Source of the DNA: an uncultured Azohydromonas sp.
GTDB taxonomy: Bacteria > Pseudomonadota > Gammaproteobacteria > Burkholderiales > Burkholderiaceae_C
Direction: 5' to 3'
DNA: 7,674 nt
Assembly (NCBI RefSeq): GCF_937926365.1
Contig: NZ_CALAOH010000064.1
Coordinates: 1-7,674 of the forward strand
The notes beneath the pieces were generated by a model. That model was not told the origin of the DNA. It ran no database searches and was given only the letters and a program-made list of their open reading frames with translations. Positions within the stretch are counted from its first letter, which is position 1. Every line of letters starts with the position of its first letter. The translations under genes were made by a program, and so were the position numbers. Positions 1 to 5,791 of the stretch are shown piece by piece.

Positions 1-1
1 G

Positions 2-301
2 CTGGCGCCGGTGGCGCTGCAGCGCCCGCGCGTGCCGCTGCTGAGCAACGCGCGGGGCCGCGTGCGCGACGCCGCGCAGGCGCGCGAGGCGCTGAGCGCG
101 CAGATCGCGCAGACCGTGCGCTGGGACGAGTGCCTGGAAGGCGTGCTGGCGCAGCGCGTGGACGCGGTGCTGGAGATCGGCCCGGGCCAGGCGCTGGCGC
201 GCATGTGGCAGCAGCGCTGCCCGGACATCCCCTCGCGCTCGGTGGACGAGTTCCGCAGCGTGGGAGCCGTCGCGAAGTGGCTGCTTGGGCGGATGGGGTA
301 G
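2..301 (+). CDS. mdcH: Malonate decarboxylase epsilon subunit, malonyl transferase (3' part only)
   Basis: This is the C-terminal 99 residues of an acyltransferase of the FabD/malonyl-CoA:ACP transacylase fold; the start lies left of the window. Visible family marks are the segment PLLSN near residue 13 of the fragment, the VRWDE segment where the family usually has pVrW, and EIGPGQAL, the conserved glycine-rich turn near the C-terminus. The ending, with RSVDEFRSVGAVAKWLL, fits my recollection of MdcH better than FabD, which usually lacks this tail. In the family MdcH moves malonyl from malonyl-CoA to the prosthetic group of the decarboxylase acyl carrier subunit, in the cytoplasm. The catalytic Ser and His would lie upstream and cannot be checked. 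A LysR regulator follows 83 bp downstream on the same strand, which fits a malonate cluster. FabD or a polyketide acyltransferase domain remains possible. Confidence 0.8.
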   Translation: MAPVALQRPRVPLLSNARGRVRDAAQAREALSAQIAQTVRWDECLEGVLAQRVDAVLEIGPGQALARMWQQRCPDIPSRSVDEFRSVGAVAKWLLGRMG

Positions 302-313
302 CGGCGCCGCCGA

Positions 314-330
314 AGGCCTGCAGGCCTGCA
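314..330. repeat. Tandem GGCCTGCA repeat forming overlapping palindromes
   Basis: The 8-mer GGCCTGCA occurs twice in tandem at 315-322 and 323-330. As a result AGGCCTGCAGGCCT (314-327) and TGCAGGCCTGCA (319-330) are both perfect palindromes. A third palindrome, GCGGCGCCGC (301-310), begins at the last base of the mdcH stop codon. No T-tract follows on either strand, so an intrinsic terminator is not supported. It sits between mdcH and the LysR gene and could be a protein-binding site or chance in GC-rich DNA. Confidence 0.4.
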
Positions 331-384
331 TGAAGGCGCGAAGCCGGGCAAATTCCAGCGCCTCGCGCCTTGATCGCCCTTCAC

Positions 385-1302
385 ATGAACCTCTCCTTCC
401 ACCTCGACGATCTGCGTCTTTTCTGCCTGGCGGCACGGCGCGCCAGCTTCGCGGCCACGGCCAAGGAACTGGGCACCTCGCCGGCCTTCGTGAGCAAGCG
501 CATCGCGATCCTGGAGAAGGCGCTGGGCGTGAGCCTGTTCCACCGCGCTTCGCGGCGCGTGACGGTGACGGACGACGGCGAGGCGGTGTTCCGCGCCGCG
601 CAGCAGATCCTCGAAGGCGTGGGCCGCATGGCCGAGGCGGTGGCCAGCGCCCGCGCGGAGCCGCGCGGGCTGTTGCGCATCAGCACCGGCTTCAGGCTCG
701 GACGCCGCCACGTTGCGCCGGCACTGTCGCTGCTGGCACGCCGCTACCCGGCGCTGGACATCTGGCTGGAGGTGGTGGACCGCCAGGTGGACCTGATCGC
801 GGAAGACATCGACCTGGACCTGCGCGTGGGCGAAGTGCACGAGCCGCACCTGGTGGCGCACCGCATCGCGCCGGCGTGGCGCTTCCTGTGCGCCGCGCCG
901 GGCTACCTGGAGCGCATGGGGCATCCCAGGACGCTGGCGGACCTGGCGCAGCACGAATGCCTGCTGCTGCGCGAGCGCGATCTGCCTTTCGGCGTGTGGC
1001 GGCTCAACGGCCCGGACGGGCTGGAGACGGTGAAGGTCAGCGGCACGCTGGCCTCGAACAACGCCGACATCGTGCGCGTGTGGGCGCTGGACGGACACGG
1101 CATCCTGCTGGCCTCCGACTGGGACGTGGCCACGCACCTGGCCAGCGGTGAACTGGTCCGGGTGCTGCCGGCCTACAGCCACCCGGCCGATGTCTGGGGC
1201 GTCACGCCGCTGCGCTCCAGCCAATCGGCCAAGGTGCGGGTGTGCGTGGCCTTTCTGCAGGAGCAGCTCACGCAGGGGCCGTGGGCGTTGGGGAGCGTGT
1301 GA
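385..1302 (+). CDS. LysR-family transcriptional regulator, DmlR/TtdR/CrgA-like
   Basis: The protein is 305 residues, a normal LysR length. Residues 7-65 form the winged helix-turn-helix: DDLRLFCLAARRASFAATAK, then the recognition part SPAFVSKRIAILEKALG and LFHRASRRVTVTDDG. Residues 95-297 form the periplasmic-binding-protein-like effector domain; DLDLRVGE, FLCAAPGYLER and LLLRERD resemble regulators of the DmlR/TtdR/CrgA type, some of which respond to dicarboxylates. I chose ATG 385 because it places the N-terminus as in the family; an in-frame TTG at 370 would add five residues. Neither has a good Shine-Dalgarno. It lies just after mdcH on the same strand, so control of malonate genes (an MdcR-like role) is plausible. 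It also converges exactly on a transporter gene, an alternative target. The effector is not predictable from sequence. Confidence 0.93.
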   Translation: MNLSFHLDDLRLFCLAARRASFAATAKELGTSPAFVSKRIAILEKALGVSLFHRASRRVTVTDDGEAVFRAAQQILEGVGRMAEAVASARAEPRGLLRISTGFRLGRRHVAPALSLLARRYPALDIWLEVVDRQVDLIAEDIDLDLRVGEVHEPHLVAHRIAPAWRFLCAAPGYLERMGHPRTLADLAQHECLLLRERDLPFGVWRLNGPDGLETVKVSGTLASNNADIVRVWALDGHGILLASDWDVATHLASGELVRVLPAYSHPADVWGVTPLRSSQSAKVRVCVAFLQEQLTQGPWALGSV

Positions 1303-2217
1303 TCAGCAGCCGGCGCGCCGCGGCGTGGCCGGCAGCCGTGCCAGGGCGGCGCGGTGCTCGCGCCCGTTGAGCCAGGTGCCCAGCGCGCCGCACACGGCGA
1401 TGGCGAGGATGCCCAGCACGGCCAGCGCATCCGGCGCGTGCCTGAACACCAGCCAGCCCGCCAGCGTGGCGAAGCCGATCTGCGCGTACAGCCAGGGCGT
1501 GAGCACCGCCACCGGCGCGCGCCGGTAGGCCAGGATCAGCATGAAGTGGCCCACGGTGCCGAACAGGCCGATCAGCGCCAGCAGCGCCCACAGCAGCGGC
1601 GACTCCAGCGGCTGCCACGCGAAGGGCAGCATCACGCTGGTGGCCAGGGTGCCGATGCAGCCGGTGTAGAAGTGCGTGGTGCCGGGATCGTCGGTGTGCG
1701 CCAGCCGGCTGGTCACGACCTGGAAGCCGGTGTTGGTGGCCACCAGCCCTAGCGGCAGCAGCATGGTCCAGTCGAACATCTCGCTGCCGGGCTGGATCAC
1801 GGCCAGCGCCCCGGCGAAGCCGCCGAAGGCGCACAGCCAGCGCGCCGCGGACACGCGCTCGCCCAGCGAGGTGGCGGCGATGAGCGTGATCAGCAGCGGC
1901 GTGAGCATCACGATGGCGGTGAACTCGCCCACCGGCATGAACTTCAGGCTCAGGAACGCAAAGGCGCTGCAAGCGAGCAGCAGCAGCCCGCGCAGCAGCT
2001 GCAGCCACGGCCGGCGCGTGTGCAGCAGCGCCATGCCACGCTTGGGCAGCAGCGCCGCGCCGGTGGCGACGGCCTGGAACAGGTAGCGGGTCCACATCGC
2101 CATCACCAGCGGCACGCCGGCGCTGATGAACTTGGTGGCGGTGTCCAGCGAGGCGAAGCAGGCGACGGCGGCGATCAACAGTGCGATGCCGTGCAGGACG
2201 CGGGTGGTGGGGTTCAC
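1303..2217 (-). CDS. DMT-superfamily transporter with two EamA domains
   Basis: The protein is 304 residues, very hydrophobic, with about ten predicted membrane helices in two EamA-type halves (roughly residues 10-142 and 152-282), the usual five-plus-five arrangement. The end of helix 4 in each half carries the related segments FMPVGEFTAIVMLTPLLIT (about 93-111) and YRRAPVAVLTPWLYAQIGFA (231-250), typical of EamA permeases. The family moves small metabolites across the inner membrane, often as exporters; the substrate cannot be read from sequence. The start is a GTG; no in-frame ATG lies upstream nearby, and the only Shine-Dalgarno-like AGGA is 18 nt away, so the start is moderately certain. 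Its stop abuts the stop of the convergent LysR gene with no spacer. The protease gene lies upstream on the same strand, 182 bp away, so the transporter probably has its own promoter. Confidence 0.92.
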   Translation of the reverse strand: MNPTTRVLHGIALLIAAVACFASLDTATKFISAGVPLVMAMWTRYLFQAVATGAALLPKRGMALLHTRRPWLQLLRGLLLLACSAFAFLSLKFMPVGEFTAIVMLTPLLITLIAATSLGERVSAARWLCAFGGFAGALAVIQPGSEMFDWTMLLPLGLVATNTGFQVVTSRLAHTDDPGTTHFYTGCIGTLATSVMLPFAWQPLESPLLWALLALIGLFGTVGHFMLILAYRRAPVAVLTPWLYAQIGFATLAGWLVFRHAPDALAVLGILAIAVCGALGTWLNGREHRAALARLPATPRRAGC

Positions 2218-2258
2218 GGGCGGATCAAGGGTTTTTCCTGAGCCGCGAGCCTACCGAT

Positions 2259-2280
2259 CAACCAAACGGCAACCAACCGG
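2259..2280. repeat. Tandem 11-bp direct repeat upstream of the transporter
   Basis: CAACCAAACGG (2259-2269) is followed directly by CAACCAACCGG (2270-2280); ten of eleven bases match. On the minus strand, reading towards the transporter, this gives two TTGGTTG cores 11 bp apart. One of them (TTGGTT, 2270-2275 region) stands 17 bp before TAGGCT, a weak -35/-10 match. The repeat lies about 40-60 bp upstream of the GTG start, where operator or promoter elements would be expected. Function is inferred only from position. Confidence 0.4.
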
Positions 2281-2282
2281 CC

Positions 2283-2313
2283 AAGCGTGGAGCTTCGATT
2301 CACGAAGCGTGAA
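2283..2313. promoter_or_regulatory. Overlapping dyads with a T-N11-A LysR-like site upstream of the transporter
   Basis: TTCACG (2299-2304), spacer AAG, CGTGAA (2308-2313) is a perfect 6-bp inverted repeat. The inner TCACG-AAG-CGTGA has the T-N11-A layout common for LysR-type regulators. It overlaps a second inverted repeat, GCTTCG (2292-2297) with CGAAGC (2303-2308), so only one of the two hairpins could form at a time in single-stranded form. AAGCGTG is also directly repeated at 2283-2289 and 2305-2311, spaced 22 bp or about two helix turns. It sits about 85 bp upstream of the transporter start. The LysR protein encoded next to the transporter is a natural candidate binder, but this is inference. 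Confidence 0.4.
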
Positions 2314-2339
2314 CGATCAAGCCCGCAGCGGCATCTCGT

Positions 2340-2381
2340 CCCGCCGCGTGGGAAACCGGCCTCCCGGCCTCAAGCGGCGGG
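2340..2381. repeat. Long inverted repeat downstream of the protease gene
   Basis: CCCGCCGC (2340-2347) and GCGGCGGG (2374-2381) are perfect 8-bp arms around 26 bases that contain GGCC-TCCC-GGCC, a smaller inverted repeat. TGGGAA and TTCCCA form another overlapping pair in the same stretch. It begins about 20 bp past the protease stop on the minus strand. A stem there could slow or end protease transcription or protect the 3' end, but no T-tract follows, so an intrinsic terminator is not established. In DNA this GC-rich, part of the pairing may be chance. Confidence 0.35.
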
Positions 2382-2399
2382 CTTCCCAGGCCGGCGCCT

Positions 2400-3548
2400 T
2401 CAATGCCGGGCGACTTCGCGGGCGCCGAAGGCGGATTCGGCGCGCAGCCGCTCCGAAACCTCGTGCGCCAGCCCGGGGTCCAGGCCCTGCAGCGACTCCA
2501 GGGCCTGCCGGGCCTGCTCGGCCTGGCCGCTGCGGTGGTAGAGCTCGGCCAGGCCGGCCCAGCTGCGGCCCTGGCGCGGGTTCAGCGCCAGGCTGCGGCG
2601 CCAGCCCTGGACGGCGGCATCGTGGCGGCCGAGGCGGGCATGGGCCAGTGCGCGCAGGTACAGCGGCTCGGCATCGGTGGGGTCCTCGCGCGTCCAGCGC
2701 TCGGTGAGTTGCAGCAGCGCGTCCCACTGCCCGGCCTGCTCCAGCGCGGCGGCCTGCAGGAAGGGCGGCAATGAAGCCATCGGCTGCTGCCAGAAGCCCT
2801 GGCCCGCGTGCGGCCGCACTCCGGTGGCGCGCAGGCGCTGCGCCGCCGTGTCGGGCAGCCACTCCGTGGGCAGCGCATAGAAATTGGTGCGCCCGCCCGG
2901 CAGGCGGAAGGTGAGGATGCCCACCAGGCGCCCATCACGATCGAACAGCCCGCCGCCGCTGGCGCCGGAGCTGAAGCCGTTGCTGCACTGGATGACGAGC
3001 TGCCCGTCCCACTGGTGCCGCGCCACCACGCTGCCGCCGCTGATGCGCAGCGCCGGCCCGCCGGTGTAGCCCAGCGCGGCCAGCTCCTGGCCCTCGTGCA
3101 GCGAGCCGGTGTGCCCCACGGTCACCGGCGCGTGCGGCAGCCCCGGTACTTGCAGCACGCACAGGTCGTGCTCGGCATCCACCACCTGCGCCTGCACGCC
3201 CCAGCGCGAGCCGGCCTGGACCACCGCGATGCTGTCGGCCCGGCGCGTGACGTGGCAGTTGGTCACCACGCGCTCGGTGGCGATGACCACGCCGGAGCCC
3301 ACCTGCATGCGCCCGTCCTGCTCCTGGGCCTCGATGCGCAGCACGCTGTTGCCCAGCTGGATCAGCGAGCGGCGATCGAAGTCCGCATGCGCGCCCGCGG
3401 CGCCGAGCAGGCCGGCCACCGCGACCGCCGCGCCCGCCCACCCTCCGCGCCACGGCAAGCCGGAAGGCGCGGCGGCAGGCGGGCATCGTCGGCGGCCGGT
3501 CAGTGCCCCAATCCACGCCATGCCCGCTGTGCGCTTCACGAACTTCAT
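2400..3548 (-). CDS. Exported trypsin-like serine protease with C-terminal TPR repeats
   Basis: The protein is 382 residues. A long basic N-region (K2, K5, R6, R19-R21) leads to a hydrophobic stretch at about 37-53 ending AGAHA, a likely signal peptidase site after residue 55. Residues 60-235 form a trypsin-like/HtrA-type protease domain: GSGVVIATERVVTNCHV puts the catalytic His at H99, DAEHDLCVLQ the Asp at D128, and SSGASGGGLFD the nucleophile at S197, so the triad looks intact. Three TPR-like helical pairs follow at about 261-294, 295-328 and 329-362; the middle one (LYLRALAHARLGRHDAAVQG) fits best. There is no PDZ domain, unlike DegP. A Shine-Dalgarno AAGGAAG at 3557-3563, 8 nt from the ATG, supports the start, though M10 could give a more ordinary signal peptide. 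A periplasmic protease with partner-binding repeats is the likely role; the substrate is unknown. Confidence 0.9.
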   Translation of the reverse strand: MKFVKRTAGMAWIGALTGRRRCPPAAAPSGLPWRGGWAGAAVAVAGLLGAAGAHADFDRRSLIQLGNSVLRIEAQEQDGRMQVGSGVVIATERVVTNCHVTRRADSIAVVQAGSRWGVQAQVVDAEHDLCVLQVPGLPHAPVTVGHTGSLHEGQELAALGYTGGPALRISGGSVVARHQWDGQLVIQCSNGFSSGASGGGLFDRDGRLVGILTFRLPGGRTNFYALPTEWLPDTAAQRLRATGVRPHAGQGFWQQPMASLPPFLQAAALEQAGQWDALLQLTERWTREDPTDAEPLYLRALAHARLGRHDAAVQGWRRSLALNPRQGRSWAGLAELYHRSGQAEQARQALESLQGLDPGLAHEVSERLRAESAFGAREVARH

Positions 3549-3931
3549 ACCGCGTACTTCCTTGCAAGAAGATGTGCAAAAGCCAGGCCTGCCGTGATTC
3601 GAGCATGCCGAGAATTAACCGGGAAAAAGCCGCCCTACCCGGGCAATGAATACCTGGAAAGACTTTGATGTGCCGTGAATGGCAATCAATATAAATCTGA
3701 ATGCTGCGGTGCAGCAATGCCTTTTGCCGCACTCGGATTCTCTGGGGTCCCGTGTGGGCGCGGGCTTTGCGAGGACTGCACCTGCCAAGCCGCCTTGCAG
3801 CGATCTTAGGTGCGTGCAAGCAGCTGTTGCTAAGCGAAGTGCTTGATTTCCGTGAGTTTTTCAGTACTTCCGCCGGCCGTTGCCGGCGTGCGTATTTCAC
3901 GCTGGCGGTTTGATCGATACTCGGCGCAACC
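3549..3931. other. Gene-free, relatively AT-rich divergent intergenic region
   Basis: This 383-bp stretch lies between the divergent protease and ABM-family genes and should hold the promoters for both. No convincing gene is visible; the open frames in it lack family features. The AT-richest part is about 3600-3700. A weak plus-strand promoter-like pair is TTGATG (3665-3670) with TATAAA (3690-3695), spacer 19. A perfect stem, CGCCGGC (3871-3877) with GCCGGCG (3882-3888) around a CGTT loop, is followed by no T-tract on the plus strand; on the minus strand it is followed by a mixed stretch, so it is not a standard terminator. The protease Shine-Dalgarno lies at its left end. I see no riboswitch or small RNA that I can name. 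Confidence 0.6.
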
Positions 3932-4312
3932 ATGTACAGCTCCACCTTCATATTCGCCAAGAAGCAATTCGACGCGGCTTTTCACAAGCTGTACGAGGGG
4001 ATTGCCGCCAGGGCCCGTGCCATCCCGGGCTACCTGGGTGAAGAATCGTGGGAGAACACGGCCACTGGGCTGGTCTCCAACGTTTATTACTGGGATTCGC
4101 TGGAAGCGCTGCGGCAATTGGTACGCGACCCCAGCCACCTGGAGGCGAAGGCGGGGCAGGCGCGGTGGCTCAATGGTTACCGCGTCATCGTGGCCGAGGT
4201 GGTGCGCAGCTATGGCGATGACGGGCTCGACGGGCTCCTGCCTACCCTCCCGGCCCTTCCCAGCGTCAACGGGACAGGGCCTGCCGGCGCACCTGAGGGC
4301 ATTGCGACATGA
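3932..4312 (+). CDS. Antibiotic biosynthesis monooxygenase (ABM) fold family protein
   Basis: The protein is 126 residues. Residues 1-97 fit a small dimeric alpha+beta barrel of the ABM type: a first strand (YSSTFIFAKK), a helix to about 28, then IPGYLGEESW, NVYYWDSLEALRQL, HLEAKAG and a last strand around YRVIVAEVVRSYGD. Members include small cofactor-free oxygenases, heme-degrading enzymes and many of unknown role, so a specific reaction should not be assumed. Residues 98-126 are a Pro/Gly/Ala-rich tail that looks disordered. There is no Shine-Dalgarno before the ATG; a GATACT box at 3916-3921 ten bases upstream could be a -10 for a nearly leaderless message, but the matching -35 is poor. 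The stop overlaps the start of the next gene as ATGA, implying translational coupling. Confidence 0.88.
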   Translation: MYSSTFIFAKKQFDAAFHKLYEGIAARARAIPGYLGEESWENTATGLVSNVYYWDSLEALRQLVRDPSHLEAKAGQARWLNGYRVIVAEVVRSYGDDGLDGLLPTLPALPSVNGTGPAGAPEGIAT

Positions 4313-4500
4313 GAAGCGCGCCCGGCGTGATGGCCTTGCTGCTGTGCCTGTCGCTGGGCGCGGTGGCCGCGCCCGCGCCCTGGTACCTGTGGCGGAGCAA
4401 GGTCGATGGGAAGACCTTCTGCTTCCAGACTTCGCCCGGCCAGGGCTGGGAGCGGGTGGACGGCCCCTTCAGGGATGCGCGCTGCGAGAAGCCCGCGTAG
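4309..4500 (+). CDS. Small secreted protein with two cysteines, function unknown
   Basis: The product is 63 residues and I do not recognise a named family. Residues 1-21 look like a signal peptide: R2, then a hydrophobic core VMALLLCLSLGAVAA, with likely cleavage around A20-A21. The mature part of about 42 residues has an aromatic start (PWYLWRS), C38 and C59 that could form one disulfide after export, and the segment GWERVDGPFRDARC. Its first codon overlaps the stop of the ABM gene by four bases (ATGA), so it is probably translated by coupling from it. The signal peptide, coupling and codon bias like its neighbours argue for a real gene despite its size. It would act in the periplasm or outside the cell. 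Confidence 0.7.
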   Translation: MRSAPGVMALLLCLSLGAVAAPAPWYLWRSKVDGKTFCFQTSPGQGWERVDGPFRDARCEKPA

Positions 4501-4645
4501 GCCCGGCACGAAAAGGTTGAGTTGCAAACGGTGTGCCTCCCGGCGTGCCGCGGTGTGCGCTTCCTTTACCGGTAGGGATTAACGCTTGCCGGGCCCGAAG
4601 CGCGGATGTAGAAGAAATCCACTTGTTTTTTCTTGCATCGTTGCT

Positions 4646-4652
4646 GGAGGAG
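4646..4652 (+). promoter_or_regulatory. Strong ribosome binding site deciding the DUF1269-like start
   Basis: GGAGGAG lies just before ATG 4656, with GGAGG five bases from the start codon. It rules out longer in-frame starts further upstream, for example ATG 4533, which would add 41 residues with no family character. Confidence 0.8.
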
Positions 4653-4655
4653 CCT

Positions 4656-5168
4656 ATGCGCCGACGCATCTACTGGCTCTTGCCCGACCTGGCCAGTGCC
4701 AAGCGGACGATGGACGATCTGTTGCTGGCCCGCATCCCGGAGCAGTACATCCATTTCATGGCCCGCGAGGACGTGGACCTGACGGGGCTGCACCCGGCCA
4801 ACCTGCTGCAGACCTCCGACGTGGTGCGCTCGGCCCAGTCGGGCCTGGTGATCGGCGGCGCCTCCGGCTTCGTGGCCGGGGTGGTGCTGGCGCTGTTCCC
4901 GGTGGTGGCCGAAACGCCGCAGGTGGGGCTGATCGCGGTGCTGGCGATCGTGGGCGCGCTGGTGGGGGCATGGTCCTCCAGCATGATCGGCGCCTCCACG
5001 CCCAGCGAGCGGCTCAAGCGCTTCCAGGGCGCGATCGAGCAGGGGCAGATCCTGCTGATGACGGATGTGCCGCACGGGCGCGTCGAGGAGATCGAGGCCC
5101 TGCTGCAGAGGTCGCATCCGGAGGCGCGCCTGGAGGGCGTGGAGCCGGACATCCCGGCCTTCCCCTGA
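4656..5168 (+). CDS. DUF1269-like membrane protein with two helices
   Basis: The protein is 170 residues. An N-terminal soluble part (MRRRIYWLLPDLASAKRTMDD onward, to about residue 60) looks like a small alpha/beta domain. Two membrane helices follow at about 62-84 and 90-111, both rich in Gly/Ala (GLVIGGASGFVAGVVLAL; GLIAVLAIVGALVGAW), with a soluble C-terminal part (about 112-170) containing LKRFQGAIEQGQILLMTDVP. This Gly-rich hairpin between soluble ends is what I associate with DUF1269 proteins, whose function is not established. The gene is followed 42 bp later by another small membrane protein and then by cytochrome oxidase genes on the same strand, suggesting one transcription unit and a role tied to the oxidase or to membrane stress. 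The family assignment is from recall, without a search. Confidence 0.82.
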   Translation: MRRRIYWLLPDLASAKRTMDDLLLARIPEQYIHFMAREDVDLTGLHPANLLQTSDVVRSAQSGLVIGGASGFVAGVVLALFPVVAETPQVGLIAVLAIVGALVGAWSSSMIGASTPSERLKRFQGAIEQGQILLMTDVPHGRVEEIEALLQRSHPEARLEGVEPDIPAFP

Positions 5169-5210
5169 AGCGCTCGAAGGGCCTGGAAACCAAGCTGAAA
5201 GGAGTGCGCC

Positions 5211-5717
5211 ATGCAACTGCTTCGGCTGCATTGGGGTGAGTGGCAGGGCCGCCGGCCCGACTGGACCGCGGCGGCCGTGGCCGGCTTCCTGGCCGGCGCC
5301 GTGCTGATGGTGCTCGAAGGCGTGTGGACGCTGATCATGGGCTATGGCGATGCCTGGCGGACCTCGCGCATGCTCGCGGCCATGGTGCTGGGCCCCGGGG
5401 TGCTGGAGGACACCGGCTTCAGCCTCGGCGTGGTGGCGCTGGCGCTGCTCATCCACTACGTGCTGGGCATCCTGTTCGGCCTGGCGCTGGCCGCGCTGGT
5501 GACGGAGTTCCACGGCGAGGGCCGCCCGGGGACGATGGAGACCATCGGTGCCGTGTTCGGCATGGCGCTCTACCTCGTCAACTTCCACCTCATGTCCTAC
5601 GCCTTTCCCTGGCTCGTCGAGATGCGCGGCTGGGCCACCTTCATGGCGCACCTGATCTTCGGCATCTCGGCGGCGCTGCTGTACTGGAAGCTGGGCCGGC
5701 AAAGCGCCCGGGCTTGA
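5211..5717 (+). CDS. Four-helix membrane protein of unknown function in the oxidase cluster
   Basis: The protein is 168 residues and I cannot give it a named family. Four membrane helices are likely at about 19-42, 68-97, 110-130 and 143-160. Helices 2 and 4 share H-x3-G-I (H82 in IHYVLGI; H147 in AHLIFGI), and helices 1 and 3 each carry a Gly-x(3)-Gly pattern, suggesting an old internal duplication of a two-helix unit. A third histidine, H126, is in or near helix 3 (NFHLMSY). AAAGGAG (5198-5204) six bases before the ATG supports the start. The gene lies 42 bp after the DUF1269-like gene and 74 bp before oxidase subunit II, so co-transcription is likely. Some such proteins may carry misleading transporter names in databases; it is far too short to be a classical sodium symporter. 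Confidence 0.85.
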   Translation: MQLLRLHWGEWQGRRPDWTAAAVAGFLAGAVLMVLEGVWTLIMGYGDAWRTSRMLAAMVLGPGVLEDTGFSLGVVALALLIHYVLGILFGLALAALVTEFHGEGRPGTMETIGAVFGMALYLVNFHLMSYAFPWLVEMRGWATFMAHLIFGISAALLYWKLGRQSARA

Positions 5718-5791
5718 AACAGGGCTGAGCTGGAGCGTCGGGCCGGTGCCCGCGCCGCGGCCCGGCCCCTTCCGCGTGGAAGGGCACTGGC

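Noticed and set aside
3871..3888. A perfect 7-bp stem with CGTT loop as a terminator
   Set aside because: No U-tract directly after it on either strand, and it lies between divergent genes, where a terminator is not expected.
3701..3913. A 70-residue plus-strand open frame in the divergent intergenic region
   Set aside because: No ribosome binding site, no recognisable domain, uneven composition and codon use unlike the neighbouring genes; more likely promoter DNA.
2935..3960. A minus-strand frame spanning the protease 5' half and the intergenic region
   Set aside because: It is out of frame with the protease triad motifs, and becomes Arg/Gly/Ala low complexity where it overlaps the real gene.
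4501..4655. A T6 run at about 4625-4630 after GC-rich bases as an intrinsic terminator for the small secreted protein gene
   Set aside because: The nearest pairing (around CGGGCCCG, 4587-4594) is over 25 bases before the T-run, so the geometry is wrong. A promoter for the oxidase cluster should lie in this gap but no convincing -35/-10 pair was found.
4566..5702. A long minus-strand open frame opposite the two small membrane protein genes
   Set aside because: His/Gln/Arg-rich shadow translation; the plus-strand genes have proper ribosome binding sites and membrane-helix patterns.
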